Source of the DNA: DATAPE01 sp034667545
GTDB taxonomy: Bacteria > Actinomycetota > CADDZG01 > WHSQ01
Direction of reading: 5' to 3'
DNA: 10,947 bases
NCBI GenBank assembly: GCA_034667545.1
Contig: JAXDJR010000141.1
Coordinates: 1-10,947, forward strand
Made by a program: the position numbers and the translations under genes. Positions 1-7,252 of this stretch are shown piece after piece (position 1 is the first letter of the stretch; every line of letters starts with the position of its first letter). The notes under the pieces were generated by a model. The model was given only the letters and a program-made list of their open reading frames with translations, searched no databases and was not told where the DNA came from.

Positions 1-172
1 TCACTTCGCCGTGCACAAGGACTTTCAAGGGTCCGGGGGCGCGCAGGTAGTGCGGGTCGAGGGCGATCAGCGAGTGGCCGAACTTTCCCGAATGCTTGCC
101 GGTCTGCCTCGGAGCGATCGTGCCCACGAGCACGCTCGCGAGCTTCTCGAACTGGCTGCGCAAGCTTCGTGA
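1..172 (+). CDS. recN: DNA repair protein RecN, C-terminal tail (5' truncated by window)
   Basis: Only the last 56 residues are present, reading from base 2 to a TGA at 170-172. RecN is an SMC-like ATPase that acts at DNA double-strand breaks. The visible tail opens with His-Phe-Ala-Val-His-Lys, which fits the segment just after the ABC H-loop region of RecN. It then has a short beta-strand stretch and the usual ending: a helix with Arg-Val-Ala-Glu-Leu-Ser-Arg-Met-Leu-Ala-Gly, a short linker, and a last helix rich in Ala, Leu and Glu (His-Ala-Arg-Glu-Leu-Leu-Glu-Leu-Ala). The catalytic Walker motifs and coiled coil lie upstream of the window. Its stop codon overlaps the GTG start of steA (GTGA, 169-172). 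recN directly before steA is the familiar actinobacterial order, which supports the call. The assignment rests on tail similarity and context rather than on catalytic motifs. Confidence 0.85.
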   Translation, partial: HFAVHKDFQGSGGAQVVRVEGDQRVAELSRMLAGLPRSDRAHEHARELLELAAQAS

Positions 173-1368
173 TCCGAAGACTTCGACGCCGCGGGGAGAC
201 AGAAGAGCCTCGAAGATCTGTCCTGGGGGGCCGGGCTCGCGTGGACGGGCGGACCAAGGTTCTTCTGTCGCGACTGGAACCTGGCGAAGTGGCCATCATC
301 GACCACCAGGACATCGACCGCCTTGCCGCGGAAGGGCTGATCCAGAAGCAGGCTCGCGTCGTGATCAATGCCGCTCGCTCCTCTACGGGGCGCTATCCGA
401 ACCTTGGCCCCCTGCTGCTTTGCTCTGCTGGTGTGACCGTGATAGACGAGGCCGGTCCCAGCGTGATGGAGATAGAGGAAGGCACCCGAGTCGAGGTGGA
501 TGACGGCGCGGTCTTCTCCTCGGTCAATGGAGATCGTCGTCAGATTGGAAAGGGGAAGGTCCTCCAGCTGGAGGAAGTGGAAAAGACCCTCGACGTTGCG
601 AAACAGGGGCTCGCAACCGCGATCGACCGCTTCGCCGAGAACACCATCGGTTACATCAAAGACGAGCGCGACGTGCTCCTAGAAGCCGCCAGATTGCCTA
701 ACGTCAAAACGGTGTTTCAGGGCAGACACGTGATGGTCGTGGTGCGGGGGCCGGGATATAGAGAAGACTTCGTTGCGCTTCGCGGGTATATCCGCGAGGT
801 CAAGCCTCTGCTGATCGGTGTCGACGGCGGTGCGGACGCCATCATCGAAGCCGGGATGAAACCCGACATGATCATCGGAGACATGGACTCGGTGACCACC
901 GAAGCCCTTCTCTCAGGTGCGGAAGTGGTGGTTCATGCCTATACCGGGGGCCATGCGCCCGGACTGGAGCGCATCGAGGCGCTCGACGTCCCTAGCATCG
1001 TGTACGAATCTCCCGGCACGTCCGAGGACATCGCGATGCTGCTGGCGTTCGAGCGGGGAGCCGAGTTGATCGTCGCGGTAGGCACCCATGCAAACCTGAT
1101 CGAGTTCCTCGACAAGGGGCGCAAAGGCATGGCGTCGACGTTCCTGGTTCGGCTTCGCGTGGGACCGATACTGGTGGATGCCAAAGGTGTGGGTCGTCTT
1201 TATCGCGGCCGTGTGCGGCACATGGATCTCGTCATGCTGATCGGGGCCGCGGTGCTGGCCATGGCCGTGGTGGTTGCGATGTCGCCTGTGATGCGTCTCG
1301 AGATGCGCGCCATCTGGCTTCAGATCCACGGATTCTGGTTTCACATCACGCAAGCCGTGTTCTCGTGA
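169..1368 (+). CDS. steA: SteA, cytokinetic ring protein with thiamine-pyrophosphokinase-like fold
   Basis: This 399-residue protein matches the SteA family (mycobacterial Rv1697 type), formerly annotated as thiamine pyrophosphokinase (TPK)-like. In Corynebacterium glutamicum SteA works with SteB at the division site and affects peptidoglycan hydrolysis during daughter-cell separation. The N-terminal part carries the conserved stretch Gly-Arg-Tyr-Pro-Asn-Leu-Gly-Pro followed by Gly-Val-Thr-Val-Ile-Asp-Glu. The middle has a TPK-like core: Asp219-Gly-Gly-Ala-Asp223 and Gly237-Asp-Met-Asp-Ser241. After that come the SteA hallmarks His-Ala-Pro-Gly-Leu-Glu-Arg and Ser-Thr-Phe-Leu-(Val)-Arg-Leu-Arg-Val-Gly. 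One transmembrane helix at about 353-370 is followed by a short amphipathic tail. The GTG start at 169 overlaps the recN stop by 4 bases, so translation is probably coupled. The acidic TPK-like motif is intact here, whereas my memory of the mycobacterial copy has it eroded. Enzymatic thiamine kinase activity is not implied. Confidence 0.93.
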   Translation: MIRRLRRRGETEEPRRSVLGGRARVDGRTKVLLSRLEPGEVAIIDHQDIDRLAAEGLIQKQARVVINAARSSTGRYPNLGPLLLCSAGVTVIDEAGPSVMEIEEGTRVEVDDGAVFSSVNGDRRQIGKGKVLQLEEVEKTLDVAKQGLATAIDRFAENTIGYIKDERDVLLEAARLPNVKTVFQGRHVMVVVRGPGYREDFVALRGYIREVKPLLIGVDGGADAIIEAGMKPDMIIGDMDSVTTEALLSGAEVVVHAYTGGHAPGLERIEALDVPSIVYESPGTSEDIAMLLAFERGAELIVAVGTHANLIEFLDKGRKGMASTFLVRLRVGPILVDAKGVGRLYRGRVRHMDLVMLIGAAVLAMAVVVAMSPVMRLEMRAIWLQIHGFWFHITQAVFS

Positions 1369-2315
1369 TCGATTTCCGTTACCACCTCATTTCGATCATC
1401 GCGGTGCTGATGGCTCTTGCGATCGGGATTTTGGCAGGATCCGGGTTCTTGGGTGGCCCATTGTTGGCGGATCTCAAGCATCGCTTGCACAGCATCGCGC
1501 AGGACAACAGTGGCCTGCAGAAGGACGTCGCTTCCCTCCGAAAGACGACACAGGACAATCTGGTGTTCGCGCAAGCCACCGAGCCGTGGCTCGTGCAGAG
1601 CGCCCTAGCGGCGCATGCTGTGGTTCTGCTTGAGCCCCAGGGGACCGCGTCGAGCGCTTCGGACAGCATCGTCTCGGCGGTCGTGGACGCGGGCGGCACC
1701 GTCACCGCCACCGTCACCTTCACCGACAAGCTGACACTCGCGGATCCAACGTCACTGGACCAGCTGGCTCTCTCGGTCCACAGCTCGTCGGGATCCGTCC
1801 GCAAAGTGCGCCAGCAGGCCGCCATCCTTCTTGGGGCACGCGCCGCTGCTGCGTCGCAGGCACCGGCGATCCCCTCTAGCCAGTCCGCGGAGTCGCAGAG
1901 ATTCGAAGCGCTGCTCGGCCAGCTGGAGAAAGACGGCTTCGTGACTGCGGATCGGACGCGCGACGGGATCACCGTCCCAGCCGGAGCGCTCTTCGTTGTT
2001 CTCGCGGGGGCGGTCGACAATCCTCCGTTTGCCGCCCGTGCCTTCTGTCTCGCGCTGGCACGCTCGCTGGGAGCACACTCTGCGACTGTGCTGGCTGCCG
2101 AACCCTCAGACAGCACATGGGGTTTTGTTGCTGCGGTCCGCACGGACGGGAAAGCCGCACAAACGGTGGCTACTGTTGACGACGCTGAGACCGTCCCGGG
2201 CGGGATCGCAGCAGTGTTGGGCCTCAGGGAGGCGCTCCGGGGTCTCATCGGACACTACGGCTTTGCGCCGGGGGCCGATGCGGTGATCCCTCAGCCCGCC
2301 GTCAGTCCTTCGTAG
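1365..2315 (+). CDS. steB: SteB / MctB-family membrane-anchored envelope protein
   Basis: This 316-residue protein matches the family of mycobacterial Rv1698 (MctB, often annotated 'copper transporter') and corynebacterial SteB. The N-terminus, beginning Met-Ile-Asp-Phe-Arg-Tyr-His, leads into one hydrophobic helix (about residues 8-28, ending Gly-Ser-Gly-Phe-Leu) that anchors it in the membrane. A short coiled-coil-like stretch follows at about 36-65, then an extracytoplasmic domain. Family landmarks seen include Gly-Gly-Thr-Val-Thr-Ala-Thr-Val-(Thr), a late segment with Val-Asp-Asp-Ala-Glu-Thr-Val-Pro-Gly, and the C-terminal Gly-His-Tyr-Gly. SteB is known as the partner of SteA in cell separation. 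A copper role was proposed for the mycobacterial homologue, but I see no cysteine- or Met-rich metal motif here, so the cytokinetic role is preferred. The GTG start overlaps the steA stop (GTGA, 1365-1368). Confidence 0.9.
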   Translation: MIDFRYHLISIIAVLMALAIGILAGSGFLGGPLLADLKHRLHSIAQDNSGLQKDVASLRKTTQDNLVFAQATEPWLVQSALAAHAVVLLEPQGTASSASDSIVSAVVDAGGTVTATVTFTDKLTLADPTSLDQLALSVHSSSGSVRKVRQQAAILLGARAAAASQAPAIPSSQSAESQRFEALLGQLEKDGFVTADRTRDGITVPAGALFVVLAGAVDNPPFAARAFCLALARSLGAHSATVLAAEPSDSTWGFVAAVRTDGKAAQTVATVDDAETVPGGIAAVLGLREALRGLIGHYGFAPGADAVIPQPAVSPS

Positions 2316-2320
2316 GCAGT

Positions 2321-3940
2321 ATGTCCTCCTCAGGACCAGCGCGCACACCGTCGCTGGCTCGTGGCGCTGCGGTCATCACCGCAGCTACTGCAGTTTCACG
2401 CATAACGGGATTCATTCGCGTCATCGTCGTCGCAGCAACGATGGGCACGACCTTCCTTGCGAACACTTATCAAACCGCCAATAGCGCACCCAACGTCCTG
2501 TTCGAGCTCGTGGCCGCCGGGGTACTGACCTCGGTTTTCGTACCCACGTTCGTCAGTTATCTCGTTAGAGGCGAGCACAGAGAGGGCTGGGAGGCCGCCG
2601 ACGCGCTCACCTCGGTGGCACTGGTCGGACTCACGGTCTTGGGCGCAGTCATCGCCTTTGCTGCTCCGGTGGTTATGCGGTTGTTGACGATCGGGGTCCA
2701 ACAACCCGCAGTGCGCAGCCACGAGATCGCTCTCGGTGCCGGTTTCCTTCGGTTGTTCGCTCCCCAGGTGATCTTCTACGGCGTCGGCATGATCATGACC
2801 GCGGCGCTTCATGCGCACCGAAGATTCGGGATCGCCGCTATCGCGCCGATCTTTAACAATGTCGTGGTGATCGGCGTGTATCTCACATACGCAGCGATGA
2901 GAGGGAGCGCCGCTCCATCCGTTTCCGGCGTCTCGACGGCGCAAGAGTGGGTGCTCGGCGCCGGCACCACGTTGGGGGTCGTGGCGATGACCGTGTGTTT
3001 GATCCCGCAGTTGATCCGCCTGGGATGGCATTTCCGCTTCCGCTTCGACCTGTCCCATCCGGCGGTGAGGAAGGGCGCGCGTCTGGGCGTGTGGGCGCTG
3101 AGCTACGCCGGCGGCTATCAGGCGGGCCTGATCGTCGTGCTCGTGCTGGCGAACAGAGTGCAGGGAGGGGTTGCCGCCTACCAATGGGCCTACACCTTCT
3201 TCTATCTGCCGCACGCCTTGTTCGCGGTCCCGATATTCAACGTCCTATTCCCTGCGATGTCCGAAGACGTTGCCAGAGGTGAGGAATCTCAGTTGGCGGG
3301 CAGGCTCCGCGACGGTCTCAAGATGGTCGCATTCATCCTCATGCCGACTGCAGCGATCCTTCTGACGACGTCAGGCCCGCTTGCGCGCGTGACCCTTCAA
3401 TACGGGGTAATGACAGGAACGGGCGCGGCCCTGGTCGCGCGCGTGATCGCGTGTTTCTCCATCGGGTTGCCCGGATACTCGACCTTTCTGGTTCTGACCC
3501 GCGGTTATTACGCTATGGGGGACACCAAAACACCGGCGCTGGTTAACGCTGCGACGGTGGTCTTCGCCAGCATCGTGGGAGCGTCTCTTTTCGCTCTGTT
3601 CCCCGCGCCGTGGGCGGTTGCAGGTCTCGCTCTGGGTCATTCGCTGGGCTTTTCCGTCGGCGCGGTCGTCCTCGGGGTCCTTATATCGCGACGCACGCAT
3701 CCGCTCGCCGATCCTTCTTTCTCGCTCTCGTTGCGCCGTTCGTTGTTCGTCACCATCGTTGCTGCCCTCGTGATGGTGGGGGTCACTTCCGTGCTGCCCT
3801 CGGCTTCGAAGGTAGAAAGCCTGATGACTCTTGCGATTGCGTTTTTTGCAGGGATCGGTCTCTACATCGCTCTAATGGCGAGACTCCGATCGCCCGAGCT
3901 GGCGAGTGTCGGCGGATTGATCCCCCGACGAAGCGGATGA
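2321..3940 (+). CDS. murJ: MurJ/MviN-family lipid-linked oligosaccharide flippase
   Basis: A 539-residue polytopic protein of the MOP exporter superfamily, MurJ branch, close to the usual 500-550 residues with about 14 membrane helices. MurJ moves lipid II, or in relatives other undecaprenyl-linked glycans, across the cytoplasmic membrane. The N-terminal signature Ser26-Arg27-Ile-Thr-Gly-Phe-Ile-Arg33 and the block Ala-Pro57-Asn-Val-Leu-Phe-Glu-Leu to Val-Phe-Val-Pro align without gaps to my memory of E. coli MurJ. A later block, Tyr291-Thr-Phe-Phe-Tyr-Leu-Pro297 to Asn-Val-Leu-Phe-Pro, matches helix 8. The equivalents of E. coli Arg18 and Arg24 are kept. Those of Arg52, Arg270, Asp39 and Glu273 read Phe61, Thr292, Asn48 and Tyr295. 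The long cytoplasmic tail of mycobacterial MurJ is absent. The gene starts 5 bases after steB and overlaps the glycosyltransferase by 4. It could be the lipid II flippase or a paralogue serving the adjacent glycan genes. Confidence 0.88.
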   Translation: MSSSGPARTPSLARGAAVITAATAVSRITGFIRVIVVAATMGTTFLANTYQTANSAPNVLFELVAAGVLTSVFVPTFVSYLVRGEHREGWEAADALTSVALVGLTVLGAVIAFAAPVVMRLLTIGVQQPAVRSHEIALGAGFLRLFAPQVIFYGVGMIMTAALHAHRRFGIAAIAPIFNNVVVIGVYLTYAAMRGSAAPSVSGVSTAQEWVLGAGTTLGVVAMTVCLIPQLIRLGWHFRFRFDLSHPAVRKGARLGVWALSYAGGYQAGLIVVLVLANRVQGGVAAYQWAYTFFYLPHALFAVPIFNVLFPAMSEDVARGEESQLAGRLRDGLKMVAFILMPTAAILLTTSGPLARVTLQYGVMTGTGAALVARVIACFSIGLPGYSTFLVLTRGYYAMGDTKTPALVNAATVVFASIVGASLFALFPAPWAVAGLALGHSLGFSVGAVVLGVLISRRTHPLADPSFSLSLRRSLFVTIVAALVMVGVTSVLPSASKVESLMTLAIAFFAGIGLYIALMARLRSPELASVGGLIPRRSG

Positions 3941-5049
3941 CTGGTAGCCGAAAGGTGCTGGAGGTCCTGGGCAGGTCGGCTGGTGGGATCGCCGGCCACG
4001 TGGCCGCCGTCGCCGCCGGTCTTCAGGGCAGGAGCGGTCTCGAGATCGCCATCGCCGGACCACCAGAGGTGGCCTCCCGCATGCCTCGGGAGATCCTTCC
4101 GCTGACCATCCCCGATGGCGTTTGGGGCCATCGAAAGGCGAGCGGACAGCTGCAGGAACTCATGACCGACGGCGGTTACGACGTCGTGCACGCCCACGGT
4201 TTGCGCGCAGCTCTTGATTCGGCGCGCGCTGCACGGGGGACACCGGCCTCAGCTCTCGCAACGATCCACAACCTGGTGCTGCCGGAGATCTCGGGCCCGC
4301 TTCGAGCCCGCGCTTACAGGAGGGCAGAGCCTGTGGCGGTCCGATGGAACGAGCGCGTCTTCGCGCCTTCTCGCGACATCGCCCAACACCTTCGCGCGGT
4401 GGCGCTAAGTGATGCTTCGAAAGTCGAGGTTCTTCATCTCGGGGTCTCGCCACCGCCCCGGCCCCCCCGGGAGCGTGCACAAGTGCGGGCCGAGCTCGGT
4501 GTCGATCCCGGCCAGCATCTGCTCGTAACCGTCGCCCGTCTCGCTCCCCAGAAGGCGCTCGATGTTCTGCTCACCGCTTTCGCCCGGCTACCGGCAACGG
4601 TTCATCTCGCAATCATCGGCGGCGGTCCCCTCCACGAGCAGCTGAAGACCCTCGCGGCGGAGATGGGCGTGGCGCCCCGGGTCGGATTCCTCGGCTACCG
4701 TTCTGAGCCGGCCGACTACGTCGCAGCCGCCGACGTGTTCTGTCTGACGTCCGTGTGGGAAGCCTGTTCGTTGGCCGCCCAGGAAGCCATCACCTTGGGC
4801 GTCCCCGTCGTCACTACCGCCGTCGGGGGGATGCCGGAGCTGATCGAGGATCGCGTTTCCGGCCGGCTGGTTGCGAGCGGAGACCCCGAGGGTTTCGCCG
4901 CCGCGGTTACAGAACTCCTTGCGACGCCCGACGACGCCCGCCGCATGGCCGCCAACGCGAAAGTTCACCTAGCCGAAAACTTCTCGAGCGATCGGATGCT
5001 CGAACGCCTCGAACGCGCCTACTTGGGGCTCGAGGTTGAGACTGCGTAG
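3937..5049 (+). CDS. GT4-family (GT-B fold) glycosyltransferase
   Basis: A 370-residue retaining glycosyltransferase of the GT4/Glycos_transf_1 type, which moves a sugar from a nucleotide-sugar donor to an acceptor at the cytoplasmic membrane face. The N-terminal Rossmann half begins with a strand and a glycine loop, Gly16-Gly-Ile-Ala-Gly-His-Val22, and contains His85-Ala-His-Gly88. The C-terminal donor-binding half has Val-Ala-Arg201-Leu-Ala-Pro-Gln-Lys206 (the paired basic residues that bind the nucleotide diphosphate), Gly-Gly-Gly-Pro-Leu, and the EX7E motif with Glu275 and Glu283. It ends in the typical Gly-Val-Pro-Val-Val, Gly-Gly-Met-Pro-Glu-Leu and Gly-Arg-Leu-Val blocks. No signal peptide or membrane helix is evident. 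The ATG at 3937 overlaps the murJ stop (ATGA, 3937-3940). It is preferred over starts far upstream because those would lie entirely inside murJ and lack homology. Donor and acceptor cannot be read from sequence. The context suggests a lipid-linked acceptor. Confidence 0.87.
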   Translation: MTGSRKVLEVLGRSAGGIAGHVAAVAAGLQGRSGLEIAIAGPPEVASRMPREILPLTIPDGVWGHRKASGQLQELMTDGGYDVVHAHGLRAALDSARAARGTPASALATIHNLVLPEISGPLRARAYRRAEPVAVRWNERVFAPSRDIAQHLRAVALSDASKVEVLHLGVSPPPRPPRERAQVRAELGVDPGQHLLVTVARLAPQKALDVLLTAFARLPATVHLAIIGGGPLHEQLKTLAAEMGVAPRVGFLGYRSEPADYVAAADVFCLTSVWEACSLAAQEAITLGVPVVTTAVGGMPELIEDRVSGRLVASGDPEGFAAAVTELLATPDDARRMAANAKVHLAENFSSDRMLERLERAYLGLEVETA

Positions 5050-7252
5050 CGGGCTGTGCGCGCTGCTGGCCGCGGTCGCCGTGACGATCACGGTCCCGCC
5101 GGCGCGAGCTGAGTCGTGTGGTCACACGGTGATCCTGACGTTGCCGGGAGTGACGTGGGCGGATATCGCCCGTTACCGGCCCCCGAATCTGATGCAAGCC
5201 ATAGACGAGGGGGCTGCGGGTTCCATGTCGGTTCGCACCATCGACCCTCGTACTTCCTATTCAGACGCGTTCGCCACGATCGGTGCAGGAGCCCGGATGC
5301 AGGGTGGGGCGACTGCAGGAGGCGTGGCGAAGAAGTCGTCGGCTCCTGGTCAGGGGCAAGGGGATGCGGATGTCCGGCTAGGGCCGCCTTTCCGCTCGGT
5401 GGTAGCGGCCGGAGTCCCGCAGATCCGTCGTCTCGCGCGCCGAGCGGGCTACGGAGCGCGGCCCGGTGCTCTCGGCAGCGCGCTCGACGCGCACCACCTC
5501 GCGGTTGCCGCCGTGGGGCGCGACTTCAAACTCCTCCCGCCACGCGCGGCAACGTTTGGCGAGTGGACGCTGCTGGCGGCGATGCAGCAAGACGGAACAG
5601 TGCCAACCGCAGCGGTGGGCGCAACGATGTTGCAGCCGGCGCAGGGCAGTAAGTTCGGCGTGGCGTCAAACCCTCCACGTATGCTGGCTGCGATCGATGC
5701 TGCGCTCGCTGCTCATTGCTCTACGGTGATAGTGGACACGGCCGATCTCAACCTGGCCGACCTTGCTTCAGCGCTGGCGGGTCACCGTTCATCTTCGCTG
5801 GTGCGACCCGCCTTGGCCCGCACTGATGCCTTGCTTGGTCAGATCCGTGCCCACCTCGACCAGCGCGACCTGCTGCTGATCTTTTCTCCCACCTCACCTG
5901 CGGCGTGGCCTGCGGCTCATCTTGGCGTGGCGATAGCGGTGGGTCCTGGATTCGGTCCCGGGACAACGCTGGAATCCGCGTCGACCCGCCGACCGGGATT
6001 CGTTACGTTGCCCGATGTCGCACCCACGGTGCTGTCGTTCCTCCACGTTCCCGCGCCGGCAACCATGAACGGACAGAGTTGGTATGCGGTGGCGGACGCA
6101 GGCCAGAACCGGATCGCGGCAGCGGTAGCCACCGACGATGAGGCCGTTTTCGTCGACCGGCTCCAGGCCGGCGTTTCGACTGGTTTCGTCGCCTTCCAAG
6201 TAGCCGTATACCTGATCGCGCTGCTGTTGATCGCCCGGCGCGAGCAGCGAGCAACGCCCGCCTCGGAGCGGTTCCGCCGTGGCCTCGAGGTGGTCGTGCT
6301 GACGGTGGTTGCGTTTCCGGTCACCACTTACCTTGCAGGCGGCGTAGAAGCACACCGCCTCGGCGCGTGGTGGATGGTCGTCTTGCTCATTGCCATCGAC
6401 GCAGTCATGGTTGCGCTGGTAACCGCGTTCCTGAAGAGCTCGCTCGACCGGCTGCTAGCGCTGACCGGATTCACCGCGCTGGTGCTGATGGCAGACCTGG
6501 CCGCAGGGGCGCCGTTGCAATTGAGCACCGTGTTCGGTTACTCGCCGATCGTGGCGGGAAGGTTCGCAGGAATCGGCAACATCGGTTTCGCGGTTCTAGC
6601 GTCGTCCTCGGTGCTGACCGGCGCTCTGGTAGTCCACCGCTGGGAGGGGTCGCGCCCGGCGCTGATCTTTGCCGCAATGCTGTTCGGTGTCACCATCGTG
6701 GTGGATGGCTTGCCCGCTCTCGGCAGCGATGTAGGGGGCGTGATCGCGCTGGTCCCAGCATTGATCGTCACGTGGGTCTTGCTTGCCGGCAAACGTCCCA
6801 CGCTGAAGCTGGTGCTCCTCGCAGTAGGGGCGCTTGCGGTGGCGCTGATCCTCTTCCTGGTGTTCGACCTCACGCGCCCCGCCGCGTCCCAGACTCATCT
6901 CGCCCGGCTCTTCGACGAGTTCCGAGCGCGGGGGAGCTCGGCCCTGACCGATACGATCGGACGCAAGATCAGAGCGAATCTTCAGGTGTTCCGTTCGACG
7001 GTGTGGACACTGTCGGTGCCGCCCGCTCTGGCAGTCATGGCCTGGCTTCTGCTGCGTCCCCGTGGCCGGTGGCAGGTGTTGGTCGAGACCTATCCGCGGC
7101 TCAGGGCGGGGCTCGTGGGGGCCTTGCTGGTCGGCATCCTCGGCTTCGCTGCGAACGACTCCGGCATCATCATCCCGGCGGTCGTGCTGTCCTTCTTTGT
7201 GCCCTTGGCGGTGCTGCTGCACCTGTCCTTGATGAACCGGGTGGTTGCGTGA
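5036..7252 (+). CDS. Secreted alkaline-phosphatase-like domain fused to a polytopic membrane domain (function unknown)
   Basis: A 738-residue two-part protein. Residues 1-25 form a signal peptide (Arg-Leu-Arg, a hydrophobic core, then Ala-Arg-Ala). Residues about 30-350 resemble the alkaline phosphatase/phosphodiesterase superfamily: an opening strand ending Leu-Pro37-Gly, a Thr73-Ser-Tyr-Ser-Asp-Ala-Phe-Ala-Thr81-Ile-Gly-Ala-Gly nucleophile-like region, and a C-terminal Pro-Asp327-Val-Ala-Pro-Thr block. The usual metal-binding Asp-Gly and Asp-His-Gly positions read Pro-Gly and Ser-Pro-Thr (284-286), so catalysis is doubtful. Residues about 382-732 hold 10-11 membrane helices with polar motifs Gly508-Arg-Phe-Ala-Gly-Ile-Gly-Asn515, Gly563-Ser-Asp-Val-Gly-Gly568 and Asn707-Asp-Ser-Gly710. 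I recall related unnamed proteins in other Gram-positive bacteria but know no assigned function. The TTG start at 5036 is chosen because it gives a complete signal peptide and has GGGG at 5025-5028. It overlaps the glycosyltransferase by 14 bases. Confidence 0.75.
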   Translation: MRLRSGLCALLAAVAVTITVPPARAESCGHTVILTLPGVTWADIARYRPPNLMQAIDEGAAGSMSVRTIDPRTSYSDAFATIGAGARMQGGATAGGVAKKSSAPGQGQGDADVRLGPPFRSVVAAGVPQIRRLARRAGYGARPGALGSALDAHHLAVAAVGRDFKLLPPRAATFGEWTLLAAMQQDGTVPTAAVGATMLQPAQGSKFGVASNPPRMLAAIDAALAAHCSTVIVDTADLNLADLASALAGHRSSSLVRPALARTDALLGQIRAHLDQRDLLLIFSPTSPAAWPAAHLGVAIAVGPGFGPGTTLESASTRRPGFVTLPDVAPTVLSFLHVPAPATMNGQSWYAVADAGQNRIAAAVATDDEAVFVDRLQAGVSTGFVAFQVAVYLIALLLIARREQRATPASERFRRGLEVVVLTVVAFPVTTYLAGGVEAHRLGAWWMVVLLIAIDAVMVALVTAFLKSSLDRLLALTGFTALVLMADLAAGAPLQLSTVFGYSPIVAGRFAGIGNIGFAVLASSSVLTGALVVHRWEGSRPALIFAAMLFGVTIVVDGLPALGSDVGGVIALVPALIVTWVLLAGKRPTLKLVLLAVGALAVALILFLVFDLTRPAASQTHLARLFDEFRARGSSALTDTIGRKIRANLQVFRSTVWTLSVPPALAVMAWLLLRPRGRWQVLVETYPRLRAGLVGALLVGILGFAANDSGIIIPAVVLSFFVPLAVLLHLSLMNRVVA

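Noticed and set aside
1365..2315. Annotation of this gene strictly as a copper transporter.
   Set aside because: It has a single membrane anchor and no visible metal-binding cysteine or methionine cluster. Its place beside steA supports the SteB division role.
3610..3936. An in-frame N-terminal extension of the glycosyltransferase, adding 109 residues.
   Set aside because: It lies wholly inside murJ in another frame, is Arg/Ser-rich with no GT-B features, and the ATG at 3937 gives a normal GT4 N-terminus with a 4-base overlap.
6367..7248. An in-frame N-terminal extension of the PNPT protein starting inside the upstream gene.
   Set aside because: The added stretch is Arg- and Gly-rich with no membrane helices. 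It is the shadow of the AP-like gene, and the GTG at 7249 opens directly into a first membrane helix.
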